From positions 128,652,536 to 128,716,535 of the forward strand of contig CM043699.1 in NCBI GenBank assembly GCA_023935145.1: 64,000 nucleotides of DNA, written 5' to 3'. Under the pieces are notes generated by a model that was not told the DNA's origin, searched no databases, and worked only from the letters and a program-made list of their open reading frames with translations. A program made the position numbers and the translations under genes. Shown here one piece after another: positions 22,093 to 33,613 of this stretch (position 1 is its first letter; each line of letters begins with the position of its first letter). This DNA is from Bretschneidera sinensis. Its lineage: Eukaryota; Streptophyta; Magnoliopsida; Brassicales; Akaniaceae.

Positions 22093-24075
22093 TATAATAC
22101 CTGTGTTCTTAAAGTATGGGTAAAGAAGTTATTTGATAAATATGATATGGAATTAAAATAAAATAATATATACGTGAAAGATTTATTATTTGAATAAAAT
22201 AATTCTTTTGAAAAGAAAAAAAACTGGACGCATGATGGTATAGATACAAAGAAAAAGTAAAGAAAAAAAACGTCAAGCATGGAAGGATAAGGCAAAAAAA
22301 AAAGGAAAAAGGAAAAAAAATTGGCTACACCTGGACGTCCAGGTGTAGCCTTTTCCTTGCATGCAAGACAACACAAGGTTTGCGCAGAGTGCAAACGATA
22401 TATTTATATATATAGTTTTTCTTTTATTTATTCATTACTTACCAAATTCTGTTTGGTTTCTCTTTTCCTCAATCCAAATTACTCTATTTCTTTAAACACT
22501 TGGGGACTGAAAAAAATGTTGAAAAAATAAAATTTTGAAGGGGTTTACGGGAGAATTTTATAGAGAGGCATAAGAAGTTTTAATAAAAACAAAAAGTTAT
22601 AACGTGAGTTTTATTTTTGAAATCTAGCATACACGAAATTTCCCGGAATTCGAAGTGAGAATTTTCAAAGGGTGTGAATTATGGAAGAATTGAAGAATAA
22701 ATTAGAAATTTTAATATAAATATTATGTCAGGTGTTGACGATAAGCAACCGGAAGAAATTGCTAAGAGGAGTAGGAAAGGCAAAGAAGTGATCCACGGGT
22801 AGTTCTAAGTGCAACGTGGTGAGTTAGATTTACTTCAAGTAATCAAGATAAATATGAAATATATAGTGATAGTATTTGAATACATCATTAACTTATGATT
22901 TGGTGATAGATGAAAGTTGGTTGATAAGTATGATAGGAATAGTGGATGTGTAGAGAATTATTTTATGAGAAATAATATTATTGGAATAATGAGTCGATTT
23001 AATAATAAAAGCGATAATTGAAATTCTTGACGAGCTATGGTTGATGATTTGATATGATTTATGAGGAGAGGAATTTAGTGAAATTTTTCAAATTATAATT
23101 TGAGAATAATCAGGATAACTAATTTGAATGTTTGAAGACATGCTTGTTTCTATATTATTGTTCATATGCATATTTCATATCATTATTCATATGTATATGC
23201 ATGAAATAAAAGAACCGAGAATGTAGTAGGTCTAAATGAGAATAAAATAATCGGGAAGGTAGCCGGTCTAAATGAGAATGAAAAAACCGAGAAGGCAACC
23301 GGTCTAAGATAAAAACATATCGACATGTGAGAAGACGTTCCCAGTTAATAATTCATGCATTGTATCTATTTTAAATATCGATTTTATTACTGAAATGTTA
23401 AAGCGTTGTTCTTGATTATAAAATTATTGGTAAATGAATGAGTCATACAGAGAGACAATTATACTGAGACGAAATATGAAAATATGAAATGATTAAAATT
23501 ATCTGAGTGATAGATTATATGTTGTAAACCTCATAATGAGGTAATTATGAGATAGAATTGATAGTCTCAAAATGATGATTAATTATATGAAAAGAAGAGA
23601 TTTATAAAGGATGGGTATTTGATATGAGTAGTGATAATATAATGTTATTATCAAAATATATAAGATATAGATGAATGAATATTGAAAGACTACTTATACA
23701 AATTGAATACTTCTAGTAAGTTTAATTCACTGAGCTTTTGAAGCTCACTCTTCATTGTATAATGATTTCAGGTTGCAGGCATGACAGATCGTTTAGTGAG
23801 TTAAGATTCATACGAAGTCGTTATCTGTAAGCCACGTGGTTCACATCCTCAGACTAAAGAGAAAAATAAAATATTTGTAAATCTTCATGCATATTATATT
23901 GTATAAAATGTTTAAGTTAAGATCTGAATGATGTATCTCCCCTATTAAGGGTTGAGGATTGATGTAAATAATTGCACTAGCTATATTTTTATTGTTGCAT
24001 ATATGTATCGTGCTGGGATTTTTAAAATGTGACAACATCGTCTCGGGGGTGGCCAATTCGGGATGGGTCATTATA
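22093..24075 (+). mobile_element. 3' LTR of the Gypsy element
   Basis: It starts TATAATACCTGTGTTC (degenerate TG) and ends CATTATA. It lacks most of the long AT run of the 5' LTR and is about 75 bp shorter overall. An internal CCGG-rich minisatellite lies at 23205-23315. Confidence 0.85.
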
Positions 24076-24890
24076 GAGAAAGACATAGAGTCGAACTGCT
24101 CGGAGTTTGATGGAGAAGTCCGAAGAGAAAGATATGGAGTCAAACTTATCAGAGTTTCATGGAGAAGTCCGACGAGAAAGACATGGAGTCGTGCTGCTCG
24201 GAGTTTGATGGAGAAGTCCAAGGACAAAGACATGGAATCAAATTACTCGGAGATTGATGGAGAAATCAAAGGAGAAAGAAATGGAGTCAAATTGCTCTGA
24301 GTTTGATGGATTAGTTTGAGGAAAAAGACATGAAGTCCAATAGCTCAGAGCTTGATGGAGAAGTCTGAGGAAAAAGACATAAAATCAAACTGCTCAGAGT
24401 TTGATGAAGAAGTCCGAGGAGAAAAACACGAAGTCCAATTGGTCGGAGTTAGAAATCCAAGGATAAAGATATGGAGTCCAACTGCTCAAGGTTTGATAGA
24501 GAAATATGGGAAGAAAGACAAGAAGTCCAACTACTTGAAGTTTGGAGGAGAAGTCTAAGGAGAAATACATGGAGTCCAATTGCTCGAAATTTTATGGAGA
24601 GGTCTGAAAAGAAAGACATAGAGTCCAACTGCTCGGAGTTTGATGGAGAAGTCCAGGGTGAAAGACATGGAGTCCAATTGCTCAAAGTTTGATGGAGAAG
24701 TTCGAGAAGAAAAACATGGAATCCAACTGCTAGGAGTTTGATGGAGAAGTCCAAGAAGAAAATCATAGAGTCCAATTGCTTGGAGTTTGATGGAGAAGTC
24801 TAAGGAGAGAGACATGGAGTCAAACTGCTCGGAGTTTGATGGAGAAGTCTGAGGAGGAAGACATAGAGTCCAACTGCTCGAAGTTTTGGC
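24076..24890. repeat. 49-bp tandem array, right part (about 16 units)
   Basis: This continues the array after the inserted Gypsy element, with the same 49-bp period. All units are of the second variant: GAGTTTGATGGAGAAGTCCG, then AGGAGAAAGACATGGAGTCC, then AACTGCTCG. Confidence 0.9.
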
Positions 24891-25204
24891 AAACACAAAC
24901 TAAGGAGAATGGACTTGACTATTTTGAAATGCAAAGTAACTCTTCCTGGAGCTTTTTGCCCCTTCCGATTTTTTGGGCCTTTCTTGTAAGGGTCTAAGAT
25001 TCCTACTGGGCCCAAGATCTTAAAATTTAGGACCTGTAATTCATTTTAGGCCTTTAATTTTTTTGGCCCATTGTTTGAGTTTACAGGTTTTTAATGAGGA
25101 TGTCTTGAGCCGTCATCTTAAATGCTGAAAAGTGACGGCGCATGTCCTAGGGTTTTTAAAGAGTCAGGATCTTTCTTGGTTTTGGAGAAAAATGTTGCTT
25201 CGAT
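24891..25204. other. unassigned internal sequence of the outer element
   Basis: This directly follows the 49-bp array. It is T-rich with several GGGCC/GGCCC motifs. I see no coding sequence and no known feature. Confidence 0.4.
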
Positions 25205-26135
25205 GGTCTAGAATACGACTCGGGTAATCATGCCTCTTCAGCCAATCCCTCTTACCTCTAAACTTCATCACATCTTTCTCAATCTGTAATGTTTTATCCA
25301 CCATTATAGCATAATTGCCAATACCCATATAAGAGAGTTTAGTTTGAATTTCATAGTGTAACTCGACTAAAAATCCCTTACATTTTCTCTCCTCTATATT
25401 TACTAACTCAAGTACAAACCTCGACAGGGCTATAAATTTACTATCATACTTAGCCATAAATAAAGTATTCTGCCTTAAATGAATAAAATCTCTCTCCTGC
25501 TGTGCTTGAAACATATATGGAAAATACTTCGCAAAGAAAACATCCTTAAACTTACACCAAGATAAGGGTTGATCTACATGTGTACTTAATCTAGGCAGAA
25601 TATCCTCCCACCATTAAGAAGCCTCACTTTCCAGCTTACATGAAGCAAAGGCAACCTTCTATCTATCTGTCACTGGTAAGACTTCAAAATATTTCTCAAC
25701 ATGTTTAATCCACTGCTCATTTTCAATAGGATTTACAGATCTTCTAAAAGGCTAGGGTTTAAATTTAATAAATCTCACAAAACAATCCCCTTATATCTCA
25801 TGTGCAAACACACCCCCTCCCTCATAAGCCTCTTATCTTACCATATTAGGTTCTGTTCTACCCCTTTCCTCTAGTCTCCTCTGTAAATTTTCAACTCTTT
25901 CTTCCGCTGCATTCATTCTCTCTATAGCACAATAAAGAACTTCTCTTAACTCATCCATCCTAATATCAAATTCTCTCCCACCTCTACTAATACCAACTAT
26001 AGTAGTTACCAGTTCCCTTGCATGAACCACAGACTCGATCTCCCCCTCCACTTCAGCTTTTCTAAATATTGGGGGTCTACCACATCCTCTCTGGCTCAGT
26101 ACTCTACCTCTACCTCTAGCACGTCCACGTGTCAT
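25205..26135 (-). pseudogene. Gypsy gag fragment
   Basis: The first frame (26135-25833) starts MTRGRARGRGRV and has a predicted coiled-coil-like stretch around residues 60-92 (ELREVLYCAIERMNAAEERV). The middle (25832-25515) retains retrotransposon-gag blocks such as EQWIKHVEKYFEVL and WWEDILPRL but has stops. The third frame (from 25514) reads YDSKFIALSRFVLELVNIEE and LQIEKDVMKFRGKRD before sequence similarity ends. No protease or pol follows. Confidence 0.8.
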
Positions 26136-26199
26136 CCTCAGATTCTACATTAAAATGTAGTTTATTTAATTCTTCCACTTCTTCTCACGTGTTAACATG

Positions 26200-26335
26200 T
26201 TTCAGCCAGATCAGCTACCTTCCTGGCCTTCTCAACCAGACTAGCTGCCTTCCTGGTCTTCTCAGCCAAACCAGCTGCCTTCATAGTCTTCTCAGTCAGG
26301 CCAAATGCCTTCATGGTCTTCCCTTTTATTCATAT
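26200..26335 (-). repeat. 36-bp minisatellite in the Gypsy LTR fragment
   Basis: About four units contain CAGCTGCCTTCCTGGTCTTC followed by TCAGCCAAAC. The period of 36 bp keeps a chance frame open on the plus strand. It sits at the place of the CCGG-rich arrays in the related LTRs but has a different unit sequence. Confidence 0.8.
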
Positions 26336-27659
26336 GACCAATAATATGCAAGCAGGCATACATCAAAGCATTCAATTCAATTATCTAGCTCTTTCTCAAA
26401 ATTATTATTTTTATCATATTTATTAAATTGTCTCATCATATATATTAATTTTTCAATCATATTTTCATAAATTTCATATAACTTCTCAGCATATTTTTCA
26501 TTAATCCATCCTTTTTAAAATATAAATTCTTATATAATTAATATTCAACATACTATTTAATCCCTAATCAATTAATTATCATACTTAACGAAAAATACAT
26601 CATTAAATCATTATAATTCAACCATTTATTCAAATATCATAAATTCATATTTTTATTGGTCTCGATTACTAAAAGCAAATCTAACTCACCACTTAAAGCT
26701 ACCCGTGGATCACCTCCTTGCATTTCTTGCTCCTTTCAGCAATTTCTTGAGATTGCTGCTCACTAACACCTACTCATAAACTTTCATAAATCTTACTATT
26801 TTATAACTTAATTCAAACAATATAATTATTTAGTTATGAGTCATATTGAAAATTTACCTCAAATATGATAAAGTCTTACTATTGTAATTGAATGACTGTA
26901 CTATCTCTAATGTTGAAGAAATTTTCTTTATAACTTTTTGCTAAGAAATTTAAATTAAAGAAGAAAAAAAACCAAACGGGATTTGGTAAGGAATGAAATC
27001 TCTGCTTTCAGAGACAAATATAAAGCTTTGAAATTTTATTTTTATATTAAAAATTTCAGAAAAACAAACTTTGATGATTATGTTCACAGCCTTACCGTTT
27101 TGCCTTTTTTTAATTTTATATATATATATATATATTATTTTTTCTTCTTACCTTCATGTGAACCTTTTCACGTCCAATTTTTTGAAAAATTAATTTTTTT
27201 TACTACCGCTTCGTGAAGTCTGCGAATTTTTTTTTTAAATACAATTTACATATTCGAAATTAGTTATTTGCAATTCTGTCATCATGTAAAATTTACTGTT
27301 TTGTCATTATATAATTACAAATTTGCTATTTATCCTTTAAAATCAATTTTTCATCTTTTTTTCCTTCCAAAAATTTTATAAAAATTATAGAAAAATATAA
27401 AAATTATATTTTCTTCCAAAAAAATTAATTATTTTCCTCAACTTCAATCAATATTTTTCTTCAAAATTCTTTCATTTCAACTTCAAATTTCAAAAAAAAT
27501 TCAGTACTTTCTTCTTCAAAAATTTATAACTCTTTTCAATATTATCTTTCAAATATTATTTCAAATCAATACTAAATTTTTCATCAATGGATTATTTAAT
27601 TCAATATAATATATGTAAAATTAATTCTTGATCCTTATTTTAGGAACACGAGTACTCCA

Positions 27660-28162
27660 ACACCTCCGGGCACGCCACTTGTTGCTTGCTAAGTGCTTGT
27701 TAAATCTTGTCAGTATTCCTTGTTGTGCGATTCTTAGATTGTTATGTGATATTATTTTGTGGCTAATGTGTTCCTTTTTGCTTGCAGAGTGTGCAAGCCT
27801 TAAAGCTACTCGAGTGAGTTAGGCTGACTTGCTTGGGGGAACCAAGACAAGTGCCGCACAGACCTACGCCTTTAAGGGAAAGTGCTAGGACCGTGATAGT
27901 AAAGCCTCTTGATTCTCTTGGGGTCTAGACTCTATCGGATCAGAGTGAGGATCGTGCCCAGTCCGTACATCTGATGACTCATTATCAAGCTTAGAGCCGG
28001 CATGTTCAGAGATGGCACGAAGGTGTGGATTGGCTAATTGTTGGCGGATGGATGCTCGTGTAGCAACTAAACTAGTTCCAACAATGCTTTTTAACGGCAT
28101 GATAACAGGTAAGTTCGTGATCCTTCAGAAAAAAGAAAGTCCTCCTTCTAGCGCCAATCTAT
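27660..28162. other. unassigned segment before the right terminal repeat
   Basis: It is less AT-rich than its surroundings. It probably belongs to the outer element because it runs directly into the repeat at 28163. Two overlapping short frames on opposite strands (27885-28100 and 28012-28197) show no recognisable domain. Confidence 0.4.
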
Positions 28163-28667
28163 TGATGCCGAAAATATGCTGGAATCTGGATAGTTAAGGA
28201 GTGGAACCTGCACACACGAAACGAGAAAAAAAAAACCTAAAGTCGTGGAGGGCCGAAGGAGGGTGCACCTCTAGAGGACTTTCTGATGCCTAAATTAGAT
28301 ATGATTTTTTTGGAGATACAGAAAACGGTGTAAAATAGGAGTTGTGTGTTCTCAATTAAAAAAGTGTTTTTTTAATTTATGAAGACTCGTTTTTATAGTG
28401 TATCATAACAGAGTCGGATTAGGAGAACAACTTTAGTGTTGGGATAATAGTAGCATTCTTTTGGAGTTATCTATAAGTCGTACAAGTTTATCCAAAAGTT
28501 GGATGGGCGATATAACATTTGGTTTTTGGTGCGAAATTACCTTTATACCCCTTGTCATATGTTGGGAGAAAATTGGCTATTTTGTCGTGGTTATAAAATT
28601 ATCATTTTACCTTTAAAAGTTGACACGTGTCATCTTATTATTAGAGAAAGAATTTTCTCATGCATCA
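28163..28667. repeat. right ~505-bp terminal repeat
   Basis: Direct partner of 12971-13473, in the same orientation and with the same TGATGC start and CATCA end. Confidence 0.8.
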
Positions 28668-30569
28668 ATATTAGTGACGAAGAAAACTGATTTTCCTTTG
28701 TTTACTCGGAAGTTGGGAAGTAGAGGATGTCACCTAATATTTAAGTCCATGTCATACTGGATAATTGCTTAAATAAAAAGAGACATGTTAAATCATGATT
28801 GGATTGGATAACATAGCTCTTAGACTCTAGATGCATGTTTGGGTAACAGTTTTCGAAAACTGTTTTCGAAAATGAAAACTGAAAATATTTTTACGATATT
28901 TTTTGAAGAAAACATGTTTGGATAACTGTAACTTGAAAATTGTTTTCAAAATAGAAAACAATGAAATGTTGTTTAGATAATCTTATTTTGAAAACTGTTT
29001 TGATACACCTTGTAATTATTTTTAGTTTTGAGTTCAAATTTAAAATCTATATTAATTTTATTTTTCGTATTTACTAAATATTTAAAAATAATTAATATCA
29101 TTTTATTTTTCAATTTTTAATATTTTTTATATATTATAGAGGAAGAATGAGAAGAGAAGTGAACATTGATTTTAGGGCTATTTTTCGAAAATTATGTCAG
29201 AAAATACCAATTTAAAGTTTTTAGAAAATAGTTTTTAAAAACTGTTTTAGAAAATTACTTTTGAAAACTGTTTGCCAAACATAAAAAATAATTTTTAAAA
29301 ACTATTTTTTATTTTCAAAAACTGAAAATAATTTTTAAAAACTCTTTTCAAACATAAACTTAGCATTTTCTCAGTTTTCTGAGCACTTACACTGTTTCCC
29401 TTTTTTTTCTAAAGAGAAATTCAATTAAATTATTAGAAAGCTTATGCTATAGGTACATTCCTCAACAATTGTGCTTGATAAAAGCACAAAATCAAAGGGA
29501 TCAAAGAATATCGGGTTCACTTTTGTTAACATGAGGCCTACTGTTCCACAGCTATTCTCATTTTCCTTTATGAATACTCAGATTTCGTGCGGATAAGGCA
29601 AACTCAGTAAAATAAAATTTACATTTCACAAGTAATCTCTCGCCTCGCGGAAAAGAGAGTAGGTGGAACGTTGCTTTCATAAAGGCATCATTATTGTCAA
29701 AAATTATGGGTAATTTGCTTTTATTATTTTGCTTTTCTACAGAGGAGAGAGACCCCACTGTCAGTCTTATCACCCTTTTTTTTTTTTAAAGGAAAGAGAC
29801 CCCACAACCCTTTATTTAGCTCTTTTCTTTTTTATTTTGGTGCAAAGGATGATAACTGATCCCTTTATTAGAGAATTGTAACAAACGGACCCACCTTGTA
29901 GGCCAGTACCCATTTTTTTATAAAAAAGATTAATGAGATATGTAATTAATAGGAGAATGGATATACATAAACAGGCATAATGGATTACTAATGTCCCACC
30001 ACAATCATTGCAGCAGATATATTATTTTTTTAGATGGAAAATATATTATACATAGAACCGCATAAAACAATGAAAAGGGTTGGGCTATATTTGTGAAGGC
30101 TAATTCCAATGTTAATCTGCAATTGCTGAAGTTTGAGTTCTAGGTTTTTTATTATCCCCTTTTAGATGCAAATGAGATAATTAGATAACCAACATTTGAG
30201 TTTAATCCTAATCAGTCTAAAATAAAGTGATATTCTGCTTAAAATCTACAAAACTTAAAGCTGTTTTTAGGAAGACATTTTTTTGGAATTTAAATTTTTT
30301 ATCTAAATATGAGAAAGTAATACGAAAAATTTCAAACGTTCATGGTTAATTGAATCACGTAGAATAGAATTGTGATTCCACGATAATAATAATAATATTA
30401 AGTTGGAATAGAATTTTAATTCTATTACTATATTTTATAGTGCATACAGAATACCAGATTTATTTCAATTTCGATATTTAGTTGGATGAGTTTTGGATCA
30501 CTAGAAACACATGTCCACACACAGACGCTCTGCCAGTGAAGAATCTGGTCTTGTGATGCCATTAGTTTT
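28668..30569. other. spacer with a MITE-like element
   Basis: No gene is visible. The part at 28825-29370 is a MITE-like repeat listed separately. The rest is AT-rich sequence with a chance 71-codon frame at 29558-29773. Confidence 0.45.
28825..29370. mobile_element. MITE-like element built of GTTTTCGAAAAC-type motifs
   Basis: The left end carries ATGTTTGGGTAACAG followed by GTTTTCGAAAAC, and the right end carries CAAACATAAAC in inverse orientation. The interior repeats TTTTTGAAAAC and AAAACTGAAAA on both strands, so the element could fold extensively. I could not define a clean target duplication. Confidence 0.45.
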
Positions 30570-30571
30570 CA

Positions 30572-31020
30572 TTATAATGATTCAACTTGCCATTTGACAC
30601 AATATTATCCACTTTGGCACACTAAGCATTATAGTTTAAAAACATATTATGTAAGTGGAGGTAACAATCACTTATAAACAGTCAAATCACATACTCTTTA
30701 GTCGATGTGGAATACCAAAACTTAACCTCATCTTTGAGCATCATAATCTCTCCTCCTTTTGGCACAGTGTCCTCGCTGTGTTGCCCCACACTTGACAACT
30801 CATCGTCATCGTCGAGATTTCGAGAGTCAGGTCTGATACCATTTTAACGACCCAATCTCCCATTTTGCACAATATTGTCCGTTTTAGCACACCAACCTTC
30901 ACGGTTTTAAAACACATTATGCAAGTGAAGGTAACAATCACTTATAAACAATTCAATCACATCCTCTCTAGGTGATGTGTGATACTAAGACTTGACCTCA
31001 TCTTGAGACTTCATTTCTAG
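30572..31020 (-). mobile_element. TRIM (terminal-repeat retrotransposon in miniature)
   Basis: Two ~165-175-bp direct repeats (about 30572-30748 and 30845-31020) share blocks such as GGTAACAATCACTTATAAAC and ACACAATATTRTCC. They are separated by about 95 bp. On the minus strand the upper repeat ends GTTA, followed within 3 bp by TGGTATCAGACC (30830-30841), which differs from the initiator Met-tRNA primer site at one position. This LTR-PBS-short interior-LTR layout without coding is that of a TRIM. No 5S rRNA-like sequence is present, so it is not a Cassandra element. Confidence 0.7.
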
Positions 31021-32921
31021 ATCTGAAAAGATTCCTCTTTTATTCTCGATGAAACTTTCAGCAGCGCATGAGAGAAGAAGAATAAGTGGATGACAACACT
31101 TTCAAATCTTATTTAATAGATATAAGTGAAAGTTTTCCAATGATACTAGAAGTGCGTTTTTTTTTCTTTTCTAAGCTTTGAATGTTCCGATAGTCAAAAA
31201 ACTTTCGATGGGAAAAAAATTAAATCTAAGATTTGATTCATTTATCAAATTGTCCTCTTGTTTGTGTAAGGGATTTTTGACTTTCTAATAGTACTTCAAT
31301 TATTCAATTCTTTAACATCAGTCACAGACAATCTCAAATGCATATGATTCTTATATTGTTTGATGGATAGAATGTTTAAATTCCGATGGAATACGTTGTA
31401 ATGACCAAAAATATCTTTATTTCAAAATAAGCAAATATATGTAATTTCATACTTATTCCAAACCAAAAAATACGTGTAACACGCGGAATTGCAATTCTAT
31501 TATCCTTCAAGTACCAAACGAACCCTTAAGGTTCTCTTTATTCTCTTTTTTTTTTTTTTTTAGGTACACCTCTCTATTCTTTTTTTCTGTACCAAAACAT
31601 AACCCTTTCCTTAAGTTTCGAAATCAAAATTTAAACAAATCTACACAAGAAATGAACTACGTATTGGAAAGTGGAATTTGCAGGTTAAAAAATAAAGTCA
31701 CTAAACATGCAATTATGCAAGTCAAATACCATACCAGATAGAGAAAATCCTTAAATAATCCCCCATCCTCCATTGGGAAAACCAAACTAAATCAGCATCC
31801 CACAACTTTATGGACGATTTGTGTGCAAAACCAAGTGAATATTATATATCTTGATCCATTAATTAAGTGCACTGTTTAATTGGTTTCTGTTTTCCAAAAC
31901 TTAAGAAATCTTCAACCAATGCATACCTCTGCAACCACCGTTCTTCAGTCAAAACTCAAACTTCCGAGAAAACTAATGAATAAATTCGCGAGTCCAGTCT
32001 TTAAACAAAAGAGGCGTTTTTAGCACTTCAAAAAGAAAAATGCCCAAGAAAATTATTTTTTTCTTATAAAAAAAATGAGTTGAACGATATTCTAATGAAG
32101 AGCTCTGCATCCTCACGGCTATCGAAACGCCACGAGTCCTCTCTCTCTGCCGTCATAAACAAACCCTCGTTCTTGTTCTTAGAAAAAGGTTAAAGCATAT
32201 AAAAAAATTTAAAAAATATAGTACTGTGTCCTAAGAAGATGAGAAAATTGAAAAAAAAAGCAAAGTTTTCTTACTCCTTTGTTCCCCGCTGGAGAAACAA
32301 TACCTCCTAAATATTACGCCAACACATAAAATAAAAGCAGTAAAACTACACTGTTTTTTTCAAGGAGAGATTATTTGTTGCACGGGTTTGCATAATAAGA
32401 TTTTTTTGCATAACAAGAAAAAGCTAATCGGTAATTTTTTAAAATATTATTAATAACGTTTAAATATATTTAATTAATATTATTAATAAATTTTTAAAAA
32501 TTATTATTCAAATTTTCGTTTAGATGTGTTAATTTTAATTTAAAATGTTTATGCATTTTCAATTAACATCCTCGATAAAATTTTAAAATATTATTTATCA
32601 AATTTTTATCTGTTATAAAAATCTTATTTTACATCTAATATATAACAATTTTTCGTTTAGATGTTTTAATTTTACCAAATTTTAGAAATTTTGTCTAATT
32701 ATTTTATTACATAAATTATAGGTTTGCTTCCTGGCTTCCTCGCTTCCTCTTACAGTAAAACCCTTGCAGACAAAAAAAAAAACACAAGGGATAAAAAGAA
32801 AAATGAAAAAAAGATTGTAGCATATCCGATTATGTATTTCTATATATATTCTCCATATTTTTTACCCGAAAATTTCAAAAAGGAAAAGAGAAAAGGTTAA
32901 AAAAAAAAGGTCCAAAATCTT
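31021..32921. other. AT-rich spacer downstream of the DUF506 gene
   Basis: I see no gene. The last few hundred bases before 32922 should contain the 3' UTR and polyadenylation region of the minus-strand gene, but I cannot fix its end. Confidence 0.45.
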
Positions 32922-33579
32922 TTATGATTTCTCTGTGAGCAGAGAAGCCAATCCGGTGACGATCTTCGCTCCTCTCTCTACACTCTTTGGTTTTACCGCC
33001 GGCAGCTGCCACGTGGACACCACCACGTCAGTCTCGCCGGAATTCTTTTCTGGCGAAGGCGAAGACGATTTCTCCACACCGCCGGATAATTCCTCCAACG
33101 GCGTCGCTTTCTCGCCAAAAATCAGCTCCAGCTCTCCACCATCACTCTCTTCCGTCTCCTTTTGACCCTCTGTTCTGCGCTCAGGATTGCTCTTTGCAAC
33201 GGTGTCGTTTTGGGAGGTAGGACCGGTTCTGGTAAAAGTAGAGAGCCATTTGGCTCGCATGTATTCGGCTTTTCTCCATGGAGGGAAGTGCATGCCTTTC
33301 TTCTTCAGGCTCTGCTTGGCCGCCTCCGATACGATCGACACGATTTGGCCGACCCGATCGGGTTTGCCCACGAAGATGTACGGCAGAGATTGCAGGATCG
33401 CCTTGTAGGCCCCAGTCGATCTGGCTATCTCAAACTCAGATCGAAAATCAAAGTCTATCAGCAATCTCTCCCCTTCCACTATCACATCTATGTACTCGTA
33501 TTCACCTGAAAACGAAAATTCAAATTGAGAAATAAAATTCACTTACATTCCTTTTATCTTTCACATATTTTTCTTTTAG

Positions 33580-33613
<34 letters not shown>

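Larger units (their letters stand above)
14495..24075 (+). mobile_element. Gypsy (Tekay/Del-type chromovirus) with ~2-kb LTRs, inserted in the 49-bp array
   Basis: The element runs 5' LTR (14495-16553), primer-binding site (16558-16569), gag, protease, RT, RNase H, integrase with a chromodomain-like tail, a purine tract (AAGGTGGGTA, near 22080), and 3' LTR (22093-24075). The flanking pentamers GAAAA (14490-14494) and GAGAA (24076-24080) match at four of five positions, fitting a target-site duplication within the 49-bp unit. Domain order and the C-terminal tail after integrase place it among chromoviruses. Every frame contains stops. A 985-bp solo LTR sits inside its integrase. Confidence 0.88.
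25205..27659 (-). mobile_element. 5' fragment of a related Gypsy element (LTR part plus gag)
   Basis: On the minus strand a degenerate LTR start (TGGAGTACTCGTGTTCC, compare TGTAATACCCGTGTTC) lies at 27659. The ACCTCC...CACGGGTAGC block recognisable in the other LTRs lies near 26690-26725, and an LTR minisatellite at 26200-26335. The 3' part of the LTR and the primer-binding site are missing, and the sequence passes straight into the gag leader. Gag follows (26135 down to about 25205) and is cut off. It is a truncated relative of the element at 14495-24075, inserted in the outer element in opposite orientation. Confidence 0.7.
12971..28667. mobile_element. large LARD-like element with ~504-bp direct terminal repeats, host of nested insertions
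   Basis: Direct repeats at 12971-13473 and 28163-28667 start TGATGC and end CATCA, the TG..CA form of LTRs. Between them lie a 49-bp tandem array and unrecognised sequence, interrupted by a Gypsy element (14495-24075) and a Gypsy fragment (about 25205-27659). No pol or gag of its own is visible, so it would be a large non-autonomous derivative. I cannot find matching 5-bp flanks (TTTGT versus ATATT) or a clear primer-binding site. An alternative is two copies of another repeat flanking the nest. Confidence 0.5.

Noticed and set aside
13600..24890. Regular repeats resembling a CRISPR array, and several 60-113-codon frames in them
   Set aside because: The 49-bp units are contiguous with no unique spacers, and the context is plant retroelements. 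Frames run on both strands in several phases because the period is not a multiple of three.
30572..31020. Cassandra-type TRIM with 5S rRNA sequence
   Set aside because: No 5S-like internal promoter blocks are visible in either terminal repeat.
32935..33535. Five plus-strand open frames opposite DUF506 exon 3
   Set aside because: They are antisense shadows of a GC-richer real exon and show no domain of their own.
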